Positions 51,495 through 60,677 of a stretch of DNA of 64,000 nt are shown piece by piece. The notes beneath the pieces were generated by a model that was not told where the DNA came from, did no database searches, and saw nothing but the letters and a program-made list of their open reading frames with translations. The stretch comes from Alphaproteobacteria bacterium (lineage in GTDB: Bacteria > Pseudomonadota > Alphaproteobacteria > CAAHEQ01 > UBA3637), in NCBI GenBank assembly GCA_017466695.1, contig JAFTTR010000017.1:1-64000 (forward strand). Direction: 5' to 3'. Position 1 is the stretch's first letter. Each line of letters begins with the position of its first letter. The translations under genes and the position numbers were made by a program.

Positions 51495-52778
51495 TTAAAA
51501 GTCAAGCGTTTTTTGAATATTCAAAAAGTTTTGCATTGGGTTCAGCATATCCCCTTTTGCTTTTTCAAATTCTTCATCCTTTTTCTGAACAGATGGTTTG
51601 TTAGGCAATGAAGATGATTTCTTTTTGATATTTTTCACCTCTTGTGTTTTTTTCTTCTTTTGTTTTTCCCCACGCAAGAAGGCATGGCCTCCATATTTTG
51701 ACTTATCCAAAATATACATCTTCGTAAAAGGAAGCAGCTCATTTAATTTATAAGTAGTATGAACTTGAGGAATTGCATATTCTGGCAATAAAATTAAAGG
51801 TGTACCCCCATTTTGCCTATACGTTTCAACATAGCGATTCAGCATACTTTCATCATGCCACTTGGGCATAACCTTTCTTTCCATATCTGTGTCGCTCCAC
51901 CGTTTGAGTGTACTAATAAGTTTTAAAAAGCCTTTACTTGTTCCCCCATTAAAACCACCCATCACATAATATTTCCCTTCATATTCTGAAATACCAGCTT
52001 TTGATTTTGGATTCCTATCATAAGGCAAATAAAATTTATTTTGACGCCAATATCCAGGATGAAGCGTTACCATAATCTCTTGTTCATCCGTTGGGAAAAT
52101 CTCCTCTGTCACAAAATCAACAGGAAGCATTGTCCCATTTAAAAAATAGATGTAATCAAACTTTTTCAACTGATCTTTGACAGCATCAAAAAAATGGAAT
52201 CTCTTGAATGTTATATAGGGCCATGGGAGTTGATCTTGATGAATTTTAACAACATTGTCCTCTACTTCAAGAAAATCATGGTCGGTGAATAAAAAATATG
52301 TCTTTTCATGATTGGGTAAAAAATACTTTTCCATCGCTTGATAAAAATTATCCCAAAAACGAATATACTTTCCTGTTGAAATATATAAAATAGCAACTTT
52401 TTTAGATGTCTTTTCTTTTGGATAGTTTGTTGATAAATATCTAAATACTTCAAAATCATCTTTTATATAAACTTTTTCAACACCACTATTGTTTATTTTT
52501 AAAGTATTTTCAGTTATTCGAACAACATCTAATGCTTCGGAACTTTTTTCATCCGATGGCATAATTTTTGCATCCCTTGAATTTAATATAAATGGCTTTT
52601 CAATACCATTTTCTTCCAACAAAACTTCTTCATAAGCATTTGTGATTGCCCACTGTAAAAAAAGCACTAAAAATGTTAATGAAATCACAAACAGCGAACT
52701 TGTGTGCAATATCTTCACTATTTTATCCCCATTTTGTAAAAAAAAGGAACGTTTATTTTTCCCATTTTTTCGACCCAA
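51495..52778 (-). CDS. membrane-anchored family 6 glycosyltransferase (A)
   Basis: A 427-residue protein with a membrane anchor at about residues 28-47 and a GT6 catalytic domain from about 127. GT6 includes the ABO blood-group and alpha-1,3-Gal transferases. Matches: ISTGKYIRFWDNFYQAMEK, FLFTDHD, HPGYW at 240-244, GGFNGG at 274-279, WHDES at 307-311 and LLPEY. The DxD position reads N214-G-T216, like the metal-independent NxN of bacterial GT6. The N-terminus is basic, so the domain should face the periplasm. The start is TTG; a GTG at residue 21 is an alternative, because the first residues fall in an inverted repeat. UDP-Gal/GalNAc use is inferred. Confidence 0.85.
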   Translation of the reverse strand: MGRKNGKNKRSFFLQNGDKIVKILHTSSLFVISLTFLVLFLQWAITNAYEEVLLEENGIEKPFILNSRDAKIMPSDEKSSEALDVVRITENTLKINNSGVEKVYIKDDFEVFRYLSTNYPKEKTSKKVAILYISTGKYIRFWDNFYQAMEKYFLPNHEKTYFLFTDHDFLEVEDNVVKIHQDQLPWPYITFKRFHFFDAVKDQLKKFDYIYFLNGTMLPVDFVTEEIFPTDEQEIMVTLHPGYWRQNKFYLPYDRNPKSKAGISEYEGKYYVMGGFNGGTSKGFLKLISTLKRWSDTDMERKVMPKWHDESMLNRYVETYRQNGGTPLILLPEYAIPQVHTTYKLNELLPFTKMYILDKSKYGGHAFLRGEKQKKKKTQEVKNIKKKSSSLPNKPSVQKKDEEFEKAKGDMLNPMQNFLNIQKTLDF

Positions 52779-52954
52779 TTTTTATTATATATCAATTTAT
52801 TTTTTTTGATATATTTTTTTTATTTTTTTTAATAATTTTATTATAACAAATTGATTTAAAAAGCATTTTTATTTTTTATTTATTTAATTATTTTATCACA
52901 CAAAAAAAATTCTTATTTGAACCACATTTAAAAAAAATGGGAAAAATAAACGTT
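52748..52954. repeat. 207-bp segment bounded by perfect 23-bp inverted repeats
   Basis: The 23 bases at 52748-52770 (start AACGTTTATTTTTCCC) are exactly complementary to 52932-52954 (end GGGAAAAATAAACGTT). The 161 bases between are extremely AT-rich. The form resembles a small non-autonomous transposon-like element, and it overlaps the annotated start of the upstream-reading GT6 gene. Confidence 0.6.
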
Positions 52955-53057
52955 GGTATATTTTTCGTTACCAAAAAACAAATTATCTATTTGATTTTTA
53001 TAATAAAACAAATAAAAAAACACCAAATATTTTCACCCAACAACACTCACACAAAGT

Positions 53058-54218
53058 TTATTTATCATGTTGCATTTCACAAAATAATTCAAATGCTTCT
53101 TTTTCTCTATCAGGTGATACAGCTAACCTTTTTTGCGGGCTATATAAAGCGTCTTTTTGGGCTTGCTTGTCACGGAACCAATTACTTCCCCCTCTTCTGT
53201 TCTTATCCAAAACAATCATTTTTGCAACAGAATTAAATTCGCTTCCCCTATGAGGCGTTTCATCTTCGTACAAGGAATACTCTGGCATTAAAATCAAAGG
53301 ATTTTTCCCGTCATAAAACAAATTGATAACATATCTATTCAACATACTTTCATCATGCCATGCTGGGATAATATTATTTTGAATATCAATATCCGTCCAC
53401 TTCTTTAATGTATCAACAAGTTTTAAAAAACCTTTGCTCGTTCCTCCATTAAAACCTCCCATCACATAATATTTCCCTTCATGTGGAGCGATATAACTTT
53501 TCGATTTTTTATTTCTAGAATATCTAAACCATAATTTATGTTTCCGGCGAAAATCTCCAGCTCGAATGGTTACAGCAATTTCTTGTTCATCTGTTGGGAA
53601 AATCTCTTCATTAATCTCAGCCAAAGGCATCATTGTGCCATTTAAAAAATAAATGTAATCAAATTCTTTTAATTTATCTTTCACAGCATCAAAAAAATGA
53701 AATCTTTTAAACGTGATATACGGCCAAGGAAGTTGGTCTTGATGAATTTTTATCACATTTTCAGGCACTTTTAAATCATCATGGTCGGTGAATAAAAAAT
53801 ATGTCTTTTCATGATTGGGTAAAAAATACTTTTCCATCGCTTGATAAAAATCATCCCAAAACGCAATATATTTCCCAGTTGCCATATAAAGAATCGCAAC
53901 CTTTTTAGGTTCAGTAAAAGGAACTTGTGATTGCTGAACTAATTCATATACATTATTTTTTAAATGAACAAAAACATCTGTACCCAAAGGGGTTTTGATT
54001 GAAAAAGTGTTTTTTGTTTTTCTTTCAACTGGCAAAGGCATCATCAATTTATCATATAAAGGGCTTAAAACTCCCCCATCTGCATCATAAAAATAAGACG
54101 TTGCCTTTTTATGCGTTACAAGAACAATCTCCTCTTTTTTTGAAAAATCAAAAGCATAAAACACGCCCATCATCCCCAAAAAAAGAAGCACAAAAAAGAA
54201 AATAATATACTTTTTCAT
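53058..54218 (-). CDS. membrane-anchored family 6 glycosyltransferase (B)
   Basis: A 386-residue paralogue of the 51495 gene. The anchor is at residues 4-22 after MKK, so the rest is predicted periplasmic. The GT6 domain starts near residue 105 with VAILYMATGKYIAFWDDFY; the NGT triad is at 193-195, GGFNGG at 254-259 and WHDES at 287-291. The family HPGYW is replaced by R219-A-G-D-F, so donor or acceptor use may differ, or activity may be lost. It begins two bases after the ffh stop, an odd place for a glycosyltransferase. Long stretches of DNA are identical to the paralogue. Confidence 0.84.
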   Translation of the reverse strand: MKKYIIFFFVLLFLGMMGVFYAFDFSKKEEIVLVTHKKATSYFYDADGGVLSPLYDKLMMPLPVERKTKNTFSIKTPLGTDVFVHLKNNVYELVQQSQVPFTEPKKVAILYMATGKYIAFWDDFYQAMEKYFLPNHEKTYFLFTDHDDLKVPENVIKIHQDQLPWPYITFKRFHFFDAVKDKLKEFDYIYFLNGTMMPLAEINEEIFPTDEQEIAVTIRAGDFRRKHKLWFRYSRNKKSKSYIAPHEGKYYVMGGFNGGTSKGFLKLVDTLKKWTDIDIQNNIIPAWHDESMLNRYVINLFYDGKNPLILMPEYSLYEDETPHRGSEFNSVAKMIVLDKNRRGGSNWFRDKQAQKDALYSPQKRLAVSPDREKEAFELFCEMQHDK

Positions 54219-54220
54219 CT

Positions 54221-55693
54221 TTATTTAAACGGAAATTTAAAACCAGAAAATGGATTTGAAGAACCACCAGCGCCCATTTTTTGCAACTCCTCCATTTGAG
54301 ATTGCAATTCATTTGGATTCATACCGGCCATATTCCCCATTCCTTTAAGCGCCCCAAGACCACCCATTTTTTTCATCATCCCAAACATACCAAGTGGTCC
54401 CATTTTTTTAAGTCTTTTCATCACTGTGGCCATTTGTTCATATTGCTTTAACAAACGGTTTACATCATTCACACTCACACCTGCTCCATTAGCGATTCTG
54501 ATTTTTCGAGAAGCTTTTAATATATCCGGATTTTTTCTTTCTTTTTCAGTCATAGAAAGAATAATTGCTTGCTGACGTAAAATTACCTTATTATCCATTT
54601 TTGCTTCGTCAATTTTGCTTTGCAATTTGCTCATCCCAGGTATCATTTTCATCACCCCTTTAATATCGCCCATATTGGAAATTTGACGCATTTGAGAAAG
54701 CATATCATTCAAATCAAACTTACCACTCATCATACGTTCGGCTGTGCTCATCGCTTCTTCATGGTTGATTTTTTCCATCGCTGTTTCAACAAGTCCGACA
54801 ACATCCCCCATACCAAGGATTCTTTCAGCAATACGATTGGCATCAAAAACTTCTAATGCATCAGCTTTTTCACCCACACCTAAAAACTGAATTGGCATAC
54901 CCGTTACCGAGCGCATAGATAACGCAGCGCCCCCTCTGGAATCACCATCAATTCTGGTTAAAACAAGACCTGTAATCCCAATTTTTTCTTTAAACTGTTC
55001 AGCGACTGTTACAGCATCTTGCCCCATCAACGCATCAACAACTAATAAAGATTCTTGTGGATGAGATAAATCTCTAATCTTTTGAACTTCAGCCATCATC
55101 TCATCATCAATATGCAAACGACCAGCTGTGTCTAAAATCAAAACATCATACAATGACTCTTTTGCTTCTTTTAAAGCTCTTGCCGTAATTTCAAGTGGTT
55201 TTTGAGATTTGATAATTTCAAGAACAGATAATCCATTTTTTTCAGCCAATTCTGTTAATTGTTCTTGAGCTGCTGGACGATATGTGTCAAGACTGGCAAG
55301 CAAAACTTTTTTCCCCTCTTTTTGTAAACGTTTTGCAAGTTTGGCTGAGGATGTTGTTTTCCCACTTCCTTGTAATCCAAGCATCAAAACAACATTTTGC
55401 TTGTGTGGAACAAAATTTAACGGAACTGATTCGCCCAATAATTTCACCAACTCATCATGTACAATTTTAATAACCATTTGTGACGGAGAAATTGATTTAA
55501 CAATTTGTTCCCCAATTGCTTTTTCTTTTACATTTTGGATAAAAGTCTTCACAACAGGCAAAGCCACATCAGCCTCTAACAATGCAATTTTAATTTCACG
55601 CATCGTTTCATCAACGGCAGATTCTGTCAAAATCCCTCTTTTTGTTAATTTATCAAAAACATTACTTAATCTATCAGCTAAACCTTGAAACAT
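54221..55693 (-). CDS. ffh: signal recognition particle protein Ffh
   Basis: A 490-residue SRP GTPase that targets membrane proteins to the Sec machinery. The N domain is followed by the GTPase with GLQGSGKTTSSAKLA (P-loop), DTAGRLHID and TRIDGDSRGGAALS. The M domain (from about 295) is Met-rich and ends in a Gly/Met-rich tail (MGPLGMFGMMKKMGG). Length is normal. AAAGGA ribosome site. It is preceded by the terminator of the kdsB transcript and directly followed by the GT6-B gene. Confidence 0.97.
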   Translation of the reverse strand: MFQGLADRLSNVFDKLTKRGILTESAVDETMREIKIALLEADVALPVVKTFIQNVKEKAIGEQIVKSISPSQMVIKIVHDELVKLLGESVPLNFVPHKQNVVLMLGLQGSGKTTSSAKLAKRLQKEGKKVLLASLDTYRPAAQEQLTELAEKNGLSVLEIIKSQKPLEITARALKEAKESLYDVLILDTAGRLHIDDEMMAEVQKIRDLSHPQESLLVVDALMGQDAVTVAEQFKEKIGITGLVLTRIDGDSRGGAALSMRSVTGMPIQFLGVGEKADALEVFDANRIAERILGMGDVVGLVETAMEKINHEEAMSTAERMMSGKFDLNDMLSQMRQISNMGDIKGVMKMIPGMSKLQSKIDEAKMDNKVILRQQAIILSMTEKERKNPDILKASRKIRIANGAGVSVNDVNRLLKQYEQMATVMKRLKKMGPLGMFGMMKKMGGLGALKGMGNMAGMNPNELQSQMEELQKMGAGGSSNPFSGFKFPFK

Positions 55694-55730
55694 ATCTTAT
55701 CCTTTCTTTTATATTGCCTTATTTATAATA

Positions 55731-55768
55731 AAAAAAGAGCGAAAAGTCAAAGACTCTTCGCTCTTTTT
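55731..55768 (-). terminator. terminator between kdsB and ffh
   Basis: On the minus strand AAAAAGAGCGAA pairs with TTCGCTCTTTTT around an 11-base loop and a T run follows. It separates the ppa-HAD-HIT-kdsB transcript from ffh. Confidence 0.8.
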
Positions 55769-55794
55769 AAAGATTTAATTTGATTTTTAATACA

Positions 55795-56568
55795 CTAGAA
55801 CAAAAACTTTTGTGCTTCTTCTAATTCTTCAGGCGTATTAATATCAGCAGGAGCTGCTTCAATTAATTTCACACTTGGAACAACCAATGCATAAATGCTC
55901 ATGCCATTTTCAAGAGCACGCAATTGTTCGAGTTTTTCAATATTTTCAAGAACACCGACAGGATAGGATATAATTTCTTGCAATGCTTTTGCACGATAGA
56001 CATAAATCCCAATGTGCCAATAAGCAAAATCATAATCTTTGATTTCATCTCTGTTAAATGGAACAGGTGAACGAGAAAAATAAAGTGCTCTACCAAAATT
56101 TTCCCCTTCTCTTAAACCCATAGCAATTTTAACATGTGAGGGGTCTAAAATATCTTTTTTATCTGTAATTTTCATCCCAACAGTTACAATATCTGCCCCT
56201 GTTTTTTCCATCACATCAACAAGTTCCAAGTTCAACTTCGGATCAACATTGATACCATCTCCTTGAAAACTAATCGCAATATCATATTTTGTCCCCGTTG
56301 GATCAATCTCTTTGAGTGCTGCGGCAATTCTGTCTGTTCCAGAAGGAAGAGCTGGGTCAGTCAAAATAGCTTGAGCCCCAAATGTTTTAGCAATATCGAT
56401 AATTTCTTGATCACCAGCAGCAATATATACATCTTCTTTTGGATGAACTTTAATTGCATGTTCATACACATGCTGAATAAGTGTTTTTCCATTAATAATT
56501 GCCAAAGGCTTGTTTGGTAATCTCGTTGATTTTAAACGAGTTGGAATTAAAACGGCTACTTTTGACAT
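55795..56568 (-). CDS. kdsB: 3-deoxy-manno-octulosonate cytidylyltransferase
   Basis: A 257-residue enzyme that activates KDO with CTP for LPS inner-core synthesis. LIPTRLKSTRLPNKPLAII is the nucleotide-binding start, DVYIAAGDQEI and QGDGINVDPKLN hold the metal and sugar contacts (most relatives have QGDEP), and YWHIGIYVYRAKAL and LEQLRALENGM are conserved. It proves an LPS-bearing outer membrane. It overlaps the HIT gene by 13 bases. Confidence 0.95.
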   Translation of the reverse strand: MSKVAVLIPTRLKSTRLPNKPLAIINGKTLIQHVYEHAIKVHPKEDVYIAAGDQEIIDIAKTFGAQAILTDPALPSGTDRIAAALKEIDPTGTKYDIAISFQGDGINVDPKLNLELVDVMEKTGADIVTVGMKITDKKDILDPSHVKIAMGLREGENFGRALYFSRSPVPFNRDEIKDYDFAYWHIGIYVYRAKALQEIISYPVGVLENIEKLEQLRALENGMSIYALVVPSVKLIEAAPADINTPEELEEAQKFLF

Positions 56569-56963
56569 TCTTCAAACTCCTTTTTAATACGATTGATAAC
56601 ATCTTGTTTTGCTGTACCAAGATAAGGTTTCCCAGGTTGGTTCCAAACCGTGCCTGGCCAATATGGATCCGTCTCATATCGACAAATAACATGCACATGC
56701 AATTGAGGGGTTAAATTGCCAATCATAGCAACATTTGTTTGCGTTGGATTGAAAAGTTTTGTCATCACTTTTTCAGCCAACTCAATTTCCCTCATCAAAG
56801 TTAAGCGTTCCTCTGTTGTTAAATCAAGCATATTGCGAACATTTTCTTTCTTCGGGACCAAAAAAATCCATGGACAAAGAACATTATCCTCAAACAAAAC
56901 CGTTGAAAACGGCAAATCACAAACATAAGCTTTTTTTTGAAGTGATGGATGCAATTGAAACAT
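56556..56963 (-). CDS. HIT family hydrolase
   Basis: A 135-residue histidine-triad nucleotide hydrolase/transferase. The triad is QLHVHVICRYETDPYWP (HxHxH-like: H-V-H-V-I), preceded by CPWIFLVPKKENVRNMLDL. HIT enzymes hydrolyse adenosine phosphoramidates or dinucleotides; substrate unknown. AAGGAG ribosome site. Its first 47 bases overlap the end of the HAD gene and its end overlaps kdsB, so these genes are tightly packed and likely co-transcribed. Confidence 0.9.
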   Translation of the reverse strand: MFQLHPSLQKKAYVCDLPFSTVLFEDNVLCPWIFLVPKKENVRNMLDLTTEERLTLMREIELAEKVMTKLFNPTQTNVAMIGNLTPQLHVHVICRYETDPYWPGTVWNQPGKPYLGTAKQDVINRIKKEFEECQK

Positions 56964-57876
56964 GGTTTCTCCTTACTTTAAAATTTAACATTAAATGTGA
57001 AAATTGGTCCATGGTATACGTGGGTTGAACACCATGTTTTTGATATAAACTATCAAGCGAAACACCTTGCTTGATAAAGTCCCCAGTGATACCTGTTCGA
57101 GTTGCAAGAAGAGTTCTAATCCCTGCTTTACTGGCCCCCAAAACATCTGTTTCAACCGTGTCGCCAACCATAACCGTTTTTTCTTTTTGCGCGCCTGTTT
57201 TTTCAAGTGCAAAATCAAAAATATAAGGATATGGTTTTCCAAACCAATGAACTTTTCCTCCCATGGTTTCATAATATCTGCCTGTTGATCCTTGAGTCAT
57301 AACCTGTTTACCTTTTGACATAAAGGTTAAATCTGGATTGGCACAAACAGCTGGAATACCTAATTTTAAAGCTTCATTTAAAAGCAAGGCCTGCTCTTTA
57401 AAAACAGCTTCTCCTTCTTCTGGTGTAACAGCTCCTAAACCACTGAGATAAACGATATCAGCTTTTGTTAAATCATCCGTTTGATGCTGTGCAACATTTT
57501 CAAACAAAGGGGCATTTTGCGTCCCAACGACAAAAAAGCGATAATCTTTTTTCCCTGTTGCTTTTTCAAAAAAGCCACAATTTACCACATGATGAAACGT
57601 TTCACCAGATGTAATCACTTCATCAAAATGAACACCTTCGATTAATCCTTTTTTCTTTTGACTTTCAATAAAAGGCTTTTTTAAAACCGTTGCATTTGAT
57701 AAAAGAACAATTTTTTTCCCACTTAATTTAAGTTTTTCTAAAAAATCAAGCGTTCCATCATAAAACTGATTCCCATCCCATAAGAGACCATACATATCTA
57801 AAAAATAGCAATCACAATCTTCAATTTCTTGAACAGAGGTAATATTTTTAGGCGTACCTTGTTTATTTTTCAACAT
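56917..57876 (-). CDS. HAD-IIA hydrolase (TIGR01459-like)
   Basis: A 319-residue HAD phosphatase of the NagD-like class IIA, in the alphaproteobacterial TIGR01459 group. The nucleophile loop reads [12 protein letters not shown]: the usual second Asp is Tyr, as the aromatic residue is in many members of this group. [13 protein letters not shown] is motif II, and [22 protein letters not shown] binds Mg. The sugar or nucleotide phosphate substrate is unknown. The last 15 codons overlap the HIT gene; the start overlaps the ppa end by 14 bases. Confidence 0.88.
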   Translation of the reverse strand: MLKNKQGTPKNITSVQEIEDCDCYFLDMYGLLWDGNQFYDGTLDFLEKLKLSGKKIVLLSNATVLKKPFIESQKKKGLIEGVHFDEVITSGETFHHVVNCGFFEKATGKKDYRFFVVGTQNAPLFENVAQHQTDDLTKADIVYLSGLGAVTPEEGEAVFKEQALLLNEALKLGIPAVCANPDLTFMSKGKQVMTQGSTGRYYETMGGKVHWFGKPYPYIFDFALEKTGAQKEKTVMVGDTVETDVLGASKAGIRTLLATRTGITGDFIKQGVSLDSLYQKHGVQPTYTMDQFSHLMLNFKVRRNHVSIASITSKKSLCL

Positions 57877-58414
57877 ACCCCTCTAACCCTTTTTTACTCA
57901 AATGATAGCTATCTTTTGCTTCTCGAATTAACCGTCTTGCTTCACCAGGACCTTGAAGGTCTTCAATCTTAACTTCTTTTTGTTCAAGGATTTTATAGTC
58001 TTCAAAAAAACGTTGAAGCACTTTTAATAAATGAGGAGGCAATTGATCAATATGTGCATAACAATTATATTCTTGATCATCAACATTAATTGCGATAATT
58101 TTATCATCAGCTTCACCTTGATCAACCATCTTCATCACCCCAATTGGGCGAGCACGCATAATACAAAGTGGCGTTACAGGGAATTGGCTTAAAACCAAAA
58201 TATCCAATGGGTCATTATCATCCCCATACGTTTTTGGAATAAAACCATAATTTGCTGGATAGTGAACAGCGCTATAAAGCACACGGTCAACTTTTAATAA
58301 ACCACTTTTTTTATCCAACTCATATTTAATTTGAGAACCTTTTGGAACTTCAATAATTGCTGGAACAATATCGGGAAAATCCGGATAATGTTCAACCTCA
58401 TGCCATGGATGCAT
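57863..58414 (-). CDS. ppa: inorganic pyrophosphatase
   Basis: A 183-residue soluble family I pyrophosphatase. Metal- and phosphate-binding residues are in [41 protein letters not shown] and [18 protein letters not shown]. It pulls biosynthetic reactions forward by removing PPi. The second of two adjacent ATG codons (58414) has the best spacing to AAGGA; the frame is open to 58459. First gene of the ppa-HAD-HIT-kdsB set, divergent from lemA. Confidence 0.96.
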   Translation of the reverse strand: MHPWHEVEHYPDFPDIVPAIIEVPKGSQIKYELDKKSGLLKVDRVLYSAVHYPANYGFIPKTYGDDNDPLDILVLSQFPVTPLCIMRARPIGVMKMVDQGEADDKIIAINVDDQEYNCYAHIDQLPPHLLKVLQRFFEDYKILEQKEVKIEDLQGPGEARRLIREAKDSYHLSKKGLEGYVEK

Positions 58415-58587
58415 CATATTTCCTTTCAAAATAATTACAAACAGTTTAAAAACTGCCATTTAATGCCCTATAGTTTAACATGCTAGGTTATTTTGTCAAG
58501 TTTAAAAAAAATAATAAAAAACTTTTTATTTTTTATTTTTCGTGGTATCTTATCATTATTGATTCACAAAACAAACAGGAGAAAAAA

Positions 58588-59154
58588 ATGAACGCTTTGG
58601 TAACTCTTATTATTATAGCTGTTGTTTTAGCAGTTTTTATTATTTCAATTTATAACGGACTTGTTTCAAAAAGATTAAGAACTAAAGAGGCTTGGAGTAC
58701 CGTTGATACCCAGCTAAAACGCCGCTATGACTTAATTCCAAACTTAGTTGAAACAGTCAAATCCTATGCCAAACACGAAAGCAAAACTCTTGAAACTGTT
58801 ACAAATGCCAGAAATATGGCTATGAGCATCAAAGACACAACCGTTCAAAAAGAGCAATATGAAAACATGCTCACAAGCTCATTAAAGTCATTGTTTGCTG
58901 TTTCAGAAAGTTACCCTGACTTAAAGGCAAATCAAAACTTTTTAGAATTGCAACAAGAGCTTGAAGATACGGAAACCAAAATTCAAGCCGCACGCCAATT
59001 TTACAACACAACTGTTTTGTCATACAACACGGCTTTATCCATTTTTCCAAACAACTTGATTGCGAATAGATTTAATTTTACGCCAGAACGCTTTTTCGAA
59101 TTGGAAGAAGAAGAGAAAAAAGAAGTTCGCAAAGCTGTTAAAGTTCAATTTTAA
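58588..59154 (+). CDS. lemA: LemA family protein
   Basis: A 188-residue protein with an N-terminal membrane helix (residues 3-24) and a four-helix bundle. KEAWSTVDTQLKRRYDLIPNL, ARNMAM and ARQFYNTTVLSYNTALSIFP are the LemA signatures. It is paired with HtpX (gap eight bases), an association seen widely in bacteria and thought to relate to membrane protein quality control. The ATG at 58588 follows AGGAG; the frame upstream to 58480 is not needed. Confidence 0.95.
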   Translation: MNALVTLIIIAVVLAVFIISIYNGLVSKRLRTKEAWSTVDTQLKRRYDLIPNLVETVKSYAKHESKTLETVTNARNMAMSIKDTTVQKEQYENMLTSSLKSLFAVSESYPDLKANQNFLELQQELEDTETKIQAARQFYNTTVLSYNTALSIFPNNLIANRFNFTPERFFELEEEEKKEVRKAVKVQF

Positions 59155-59162
59155 GAGGCAAA

Positions 59163-60143
59163 ATGACAAAGTCAGCTTACGATCACATTCAATCAAACAA
59201 CATAAGAACATGGGTATTGGTGGGATTATTCCCCCTTTCCCTGCTTATGCTTTTCAGCTTGATTTTATACATTTTGCTTCTCATTGGGCAAGGCGAAGTT
59301 ATTGATTATCAACTCGTGAATGCCACAGCACTTTATTATATTGAAAAATTCGCTCTTTGGGTTGGAATTATCGGGCTTGGATGGATGGCAATCGTCTGGA
59401 ACATTGGCGGAGATATGATGCTTTCATTCGCAGGCGCAGTTGAATTAGACAACACAAGTAAAGAGCATAAAAAAATCTATAACCTTGTTGAAAATACAGC
59501 CATGGCAGCAGGACTTCCCACACCAAGAGTATTTATTGTCAACGATGAATCGCTCAACGCCTTTGCCACAGGGAAAGACCCACAACACGCAGCTGTTGCA
59601 CTCACATCTGGGATTATCAAAAGATTAAACTCTTTGGAACTACAAGGTGTTATTGCCCACGAATTAGCACATATTGGTAACCGAGATGTTCGATTGAATA
59701 TGATGATTATTTCAGGGGTGAGCATTTTTGGTTTTTTGGCAGATTTACTCTTTCGCATGCATTTTACAAACAATTCACGCGATAATGAAAAAAATCAACT
59801 GGGTATTGTGATTTTAGCTGCAGCGATAACATTTATGGTTTTTAACTTTTTGATTGCCCCACTTTTAAGATTAGCCGTTTCTAGATGCAGAGAATATGCT
59901 GCCGATTCAACAGGGGCGCTCATTACACGCAACCCACAGGCATTGGCAGATGCGCTTAAAAAAATCAGCCAAGATGCCCGTGTTGAAGCTCTTGATTCTG
60001 CAAAAGAAATGGCAGCAGCTTGTATTTACACCCCCTTGAAGGTGGATGCCTTTTCACTCACAAGCACCCATCCCCCAGTTGAAGAAAGGATTAAACGCCT
60101 TGAACAAATGGCAGGGAACTCATCAATAACAAAAGGAGAATAA
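59163..60143 (+). CDS. htpX: HtpX-type membrane zinc protease (M48)
   Basis: A 326-residue membrane protease with spans near residues 20-45, 60-85, 185-200 and 215-235. The zinc site is HELAHIGNRDVRLNMM (HExxH), with the third ligand Glu in SRCREYAADSTGAL. It is expected to degrade misfolded membrane proteins together with FtsH. It is coupled to lemA upstream and abuts the dCMP deaminase gene with no gap. Confidence 0.95.
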   Translation: MTKSAYDHIQSNNIRTWVLVGLFPLSLLMLFSLILYILLLIGQGEVIDYQLVNATALYYIEKFALWVGIIGLGWMAIVWNIGGDMMLSFAGAVELDNTSKEHKKIYNLVENTAMAAGLPTPRVFIVNDESLNAFATGKDPQHAAVALTSGIIKRLNSLELQGVIAHELAHIGNRDVRLNMMIISGVSIFGFLADLLFRMHFTNNSRDNEKNQLGIVILAAAITFMVFNFLIAPLLRLAVSRCREYAADSTGALITRNPQALADALKKISQDARVEALDSAKEMAAACIYTPLKVDAFSLTSTHPPVEERIKRLEQMAGNSSITKGE

Positions 60144-60629
60144 ATGACTGAAGAACTCTATATCAGACCAACATGGGACGAATACTTTTTAGAAGTAATG
60201 CATGCCCTTGCCAAACGAGCCACTTGTGGCAGAGGACGCACAGCTTGTGTTATTGTGAAGGATAATCAAATTATTTCTTCTGGCTATGTGGGAGCACCAG
60301 CAGGCTTACCTCATTGTGACGAAGCTGGCCATTTGATGAAACAAGTAGTCAACGAAGATGGCAGTATCTCAGAGCATTGCGTCAGAACCATTCACGCTGA
60401 ACAAAACGCCATCTGTCAAGCAGCAAAACAAGGCGTTTCAATCGAAGGAGCAACGCTTTATTGCAAATTAGCCCCTTGCAGAACATGTGCCATGTTGTTA
60501 ATTGCCTGTGGTATCAAACGGATCGTTGCTGAATATAAGTATCACAAAGGTGGTGAAGCAGAAGAAATGCTCACAACTGCTGGGATTGAAATTAAATATA
60601 TCAATGACGAAGTGCTGAAATATAAATAG
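60144..60629 (+). CDS. deoxycytidylate deaminase
   Basis: A 161-residue zinc deaminase that makes dUMP from dCMP. The zinc ligands are in TIHAEQNAICQAA (HAE) and APCRTCAMLLIACGIKRIV (PCxxC). CGRGRTACVIVKDNQIISSGYVGAP, with a further zinc-type Cys/His set (CDEAGH, EHCVR), is typical of dCMP deaminases (ComEB type). It supplies dTTP synthesis. Third gene of the lemA-htpX transcript, ended by a strong terminator. Confidence 0.93.
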   Translation: MTEELYIRPTWDEYFLEVMHALAKRATCGRGRTACVIVKDNQIISSGYVGAPAGLPHCDEAGHLMKQVVNEDGSISEHCVRTIHAEQNAICQAAKQGVSIEGATLYCKLAPCRTCAMLLIACGIKRIVAEYKYHKGGEAEEMLTTAGIEIKYINDEVLKYK

Positions 60630-60640
60630 CCTTTACCCCA

Positions 60641-60672
60641 CAAAAAAAAGCTTGGGAACCCAAGCTTTTTTT
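60641..60672. terminator. bidirectional terminator
   Basis: AAAAAAAAGCTTGGG-AAC-CCAAGCTTTTTTTA: long stem with a three-base loop between the converging deaminase and PRPP synthetase genes. Confidence 0.88.
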
Positions 60673-60677
60673 ATACC

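Noticed and set aside
52779..53057. A gene in the 279-base gap between the GT6 genes
   Set aside because: The gap is nearly all A/T, has no ribosome site and is mostly occupied by the inverted-repeat element.
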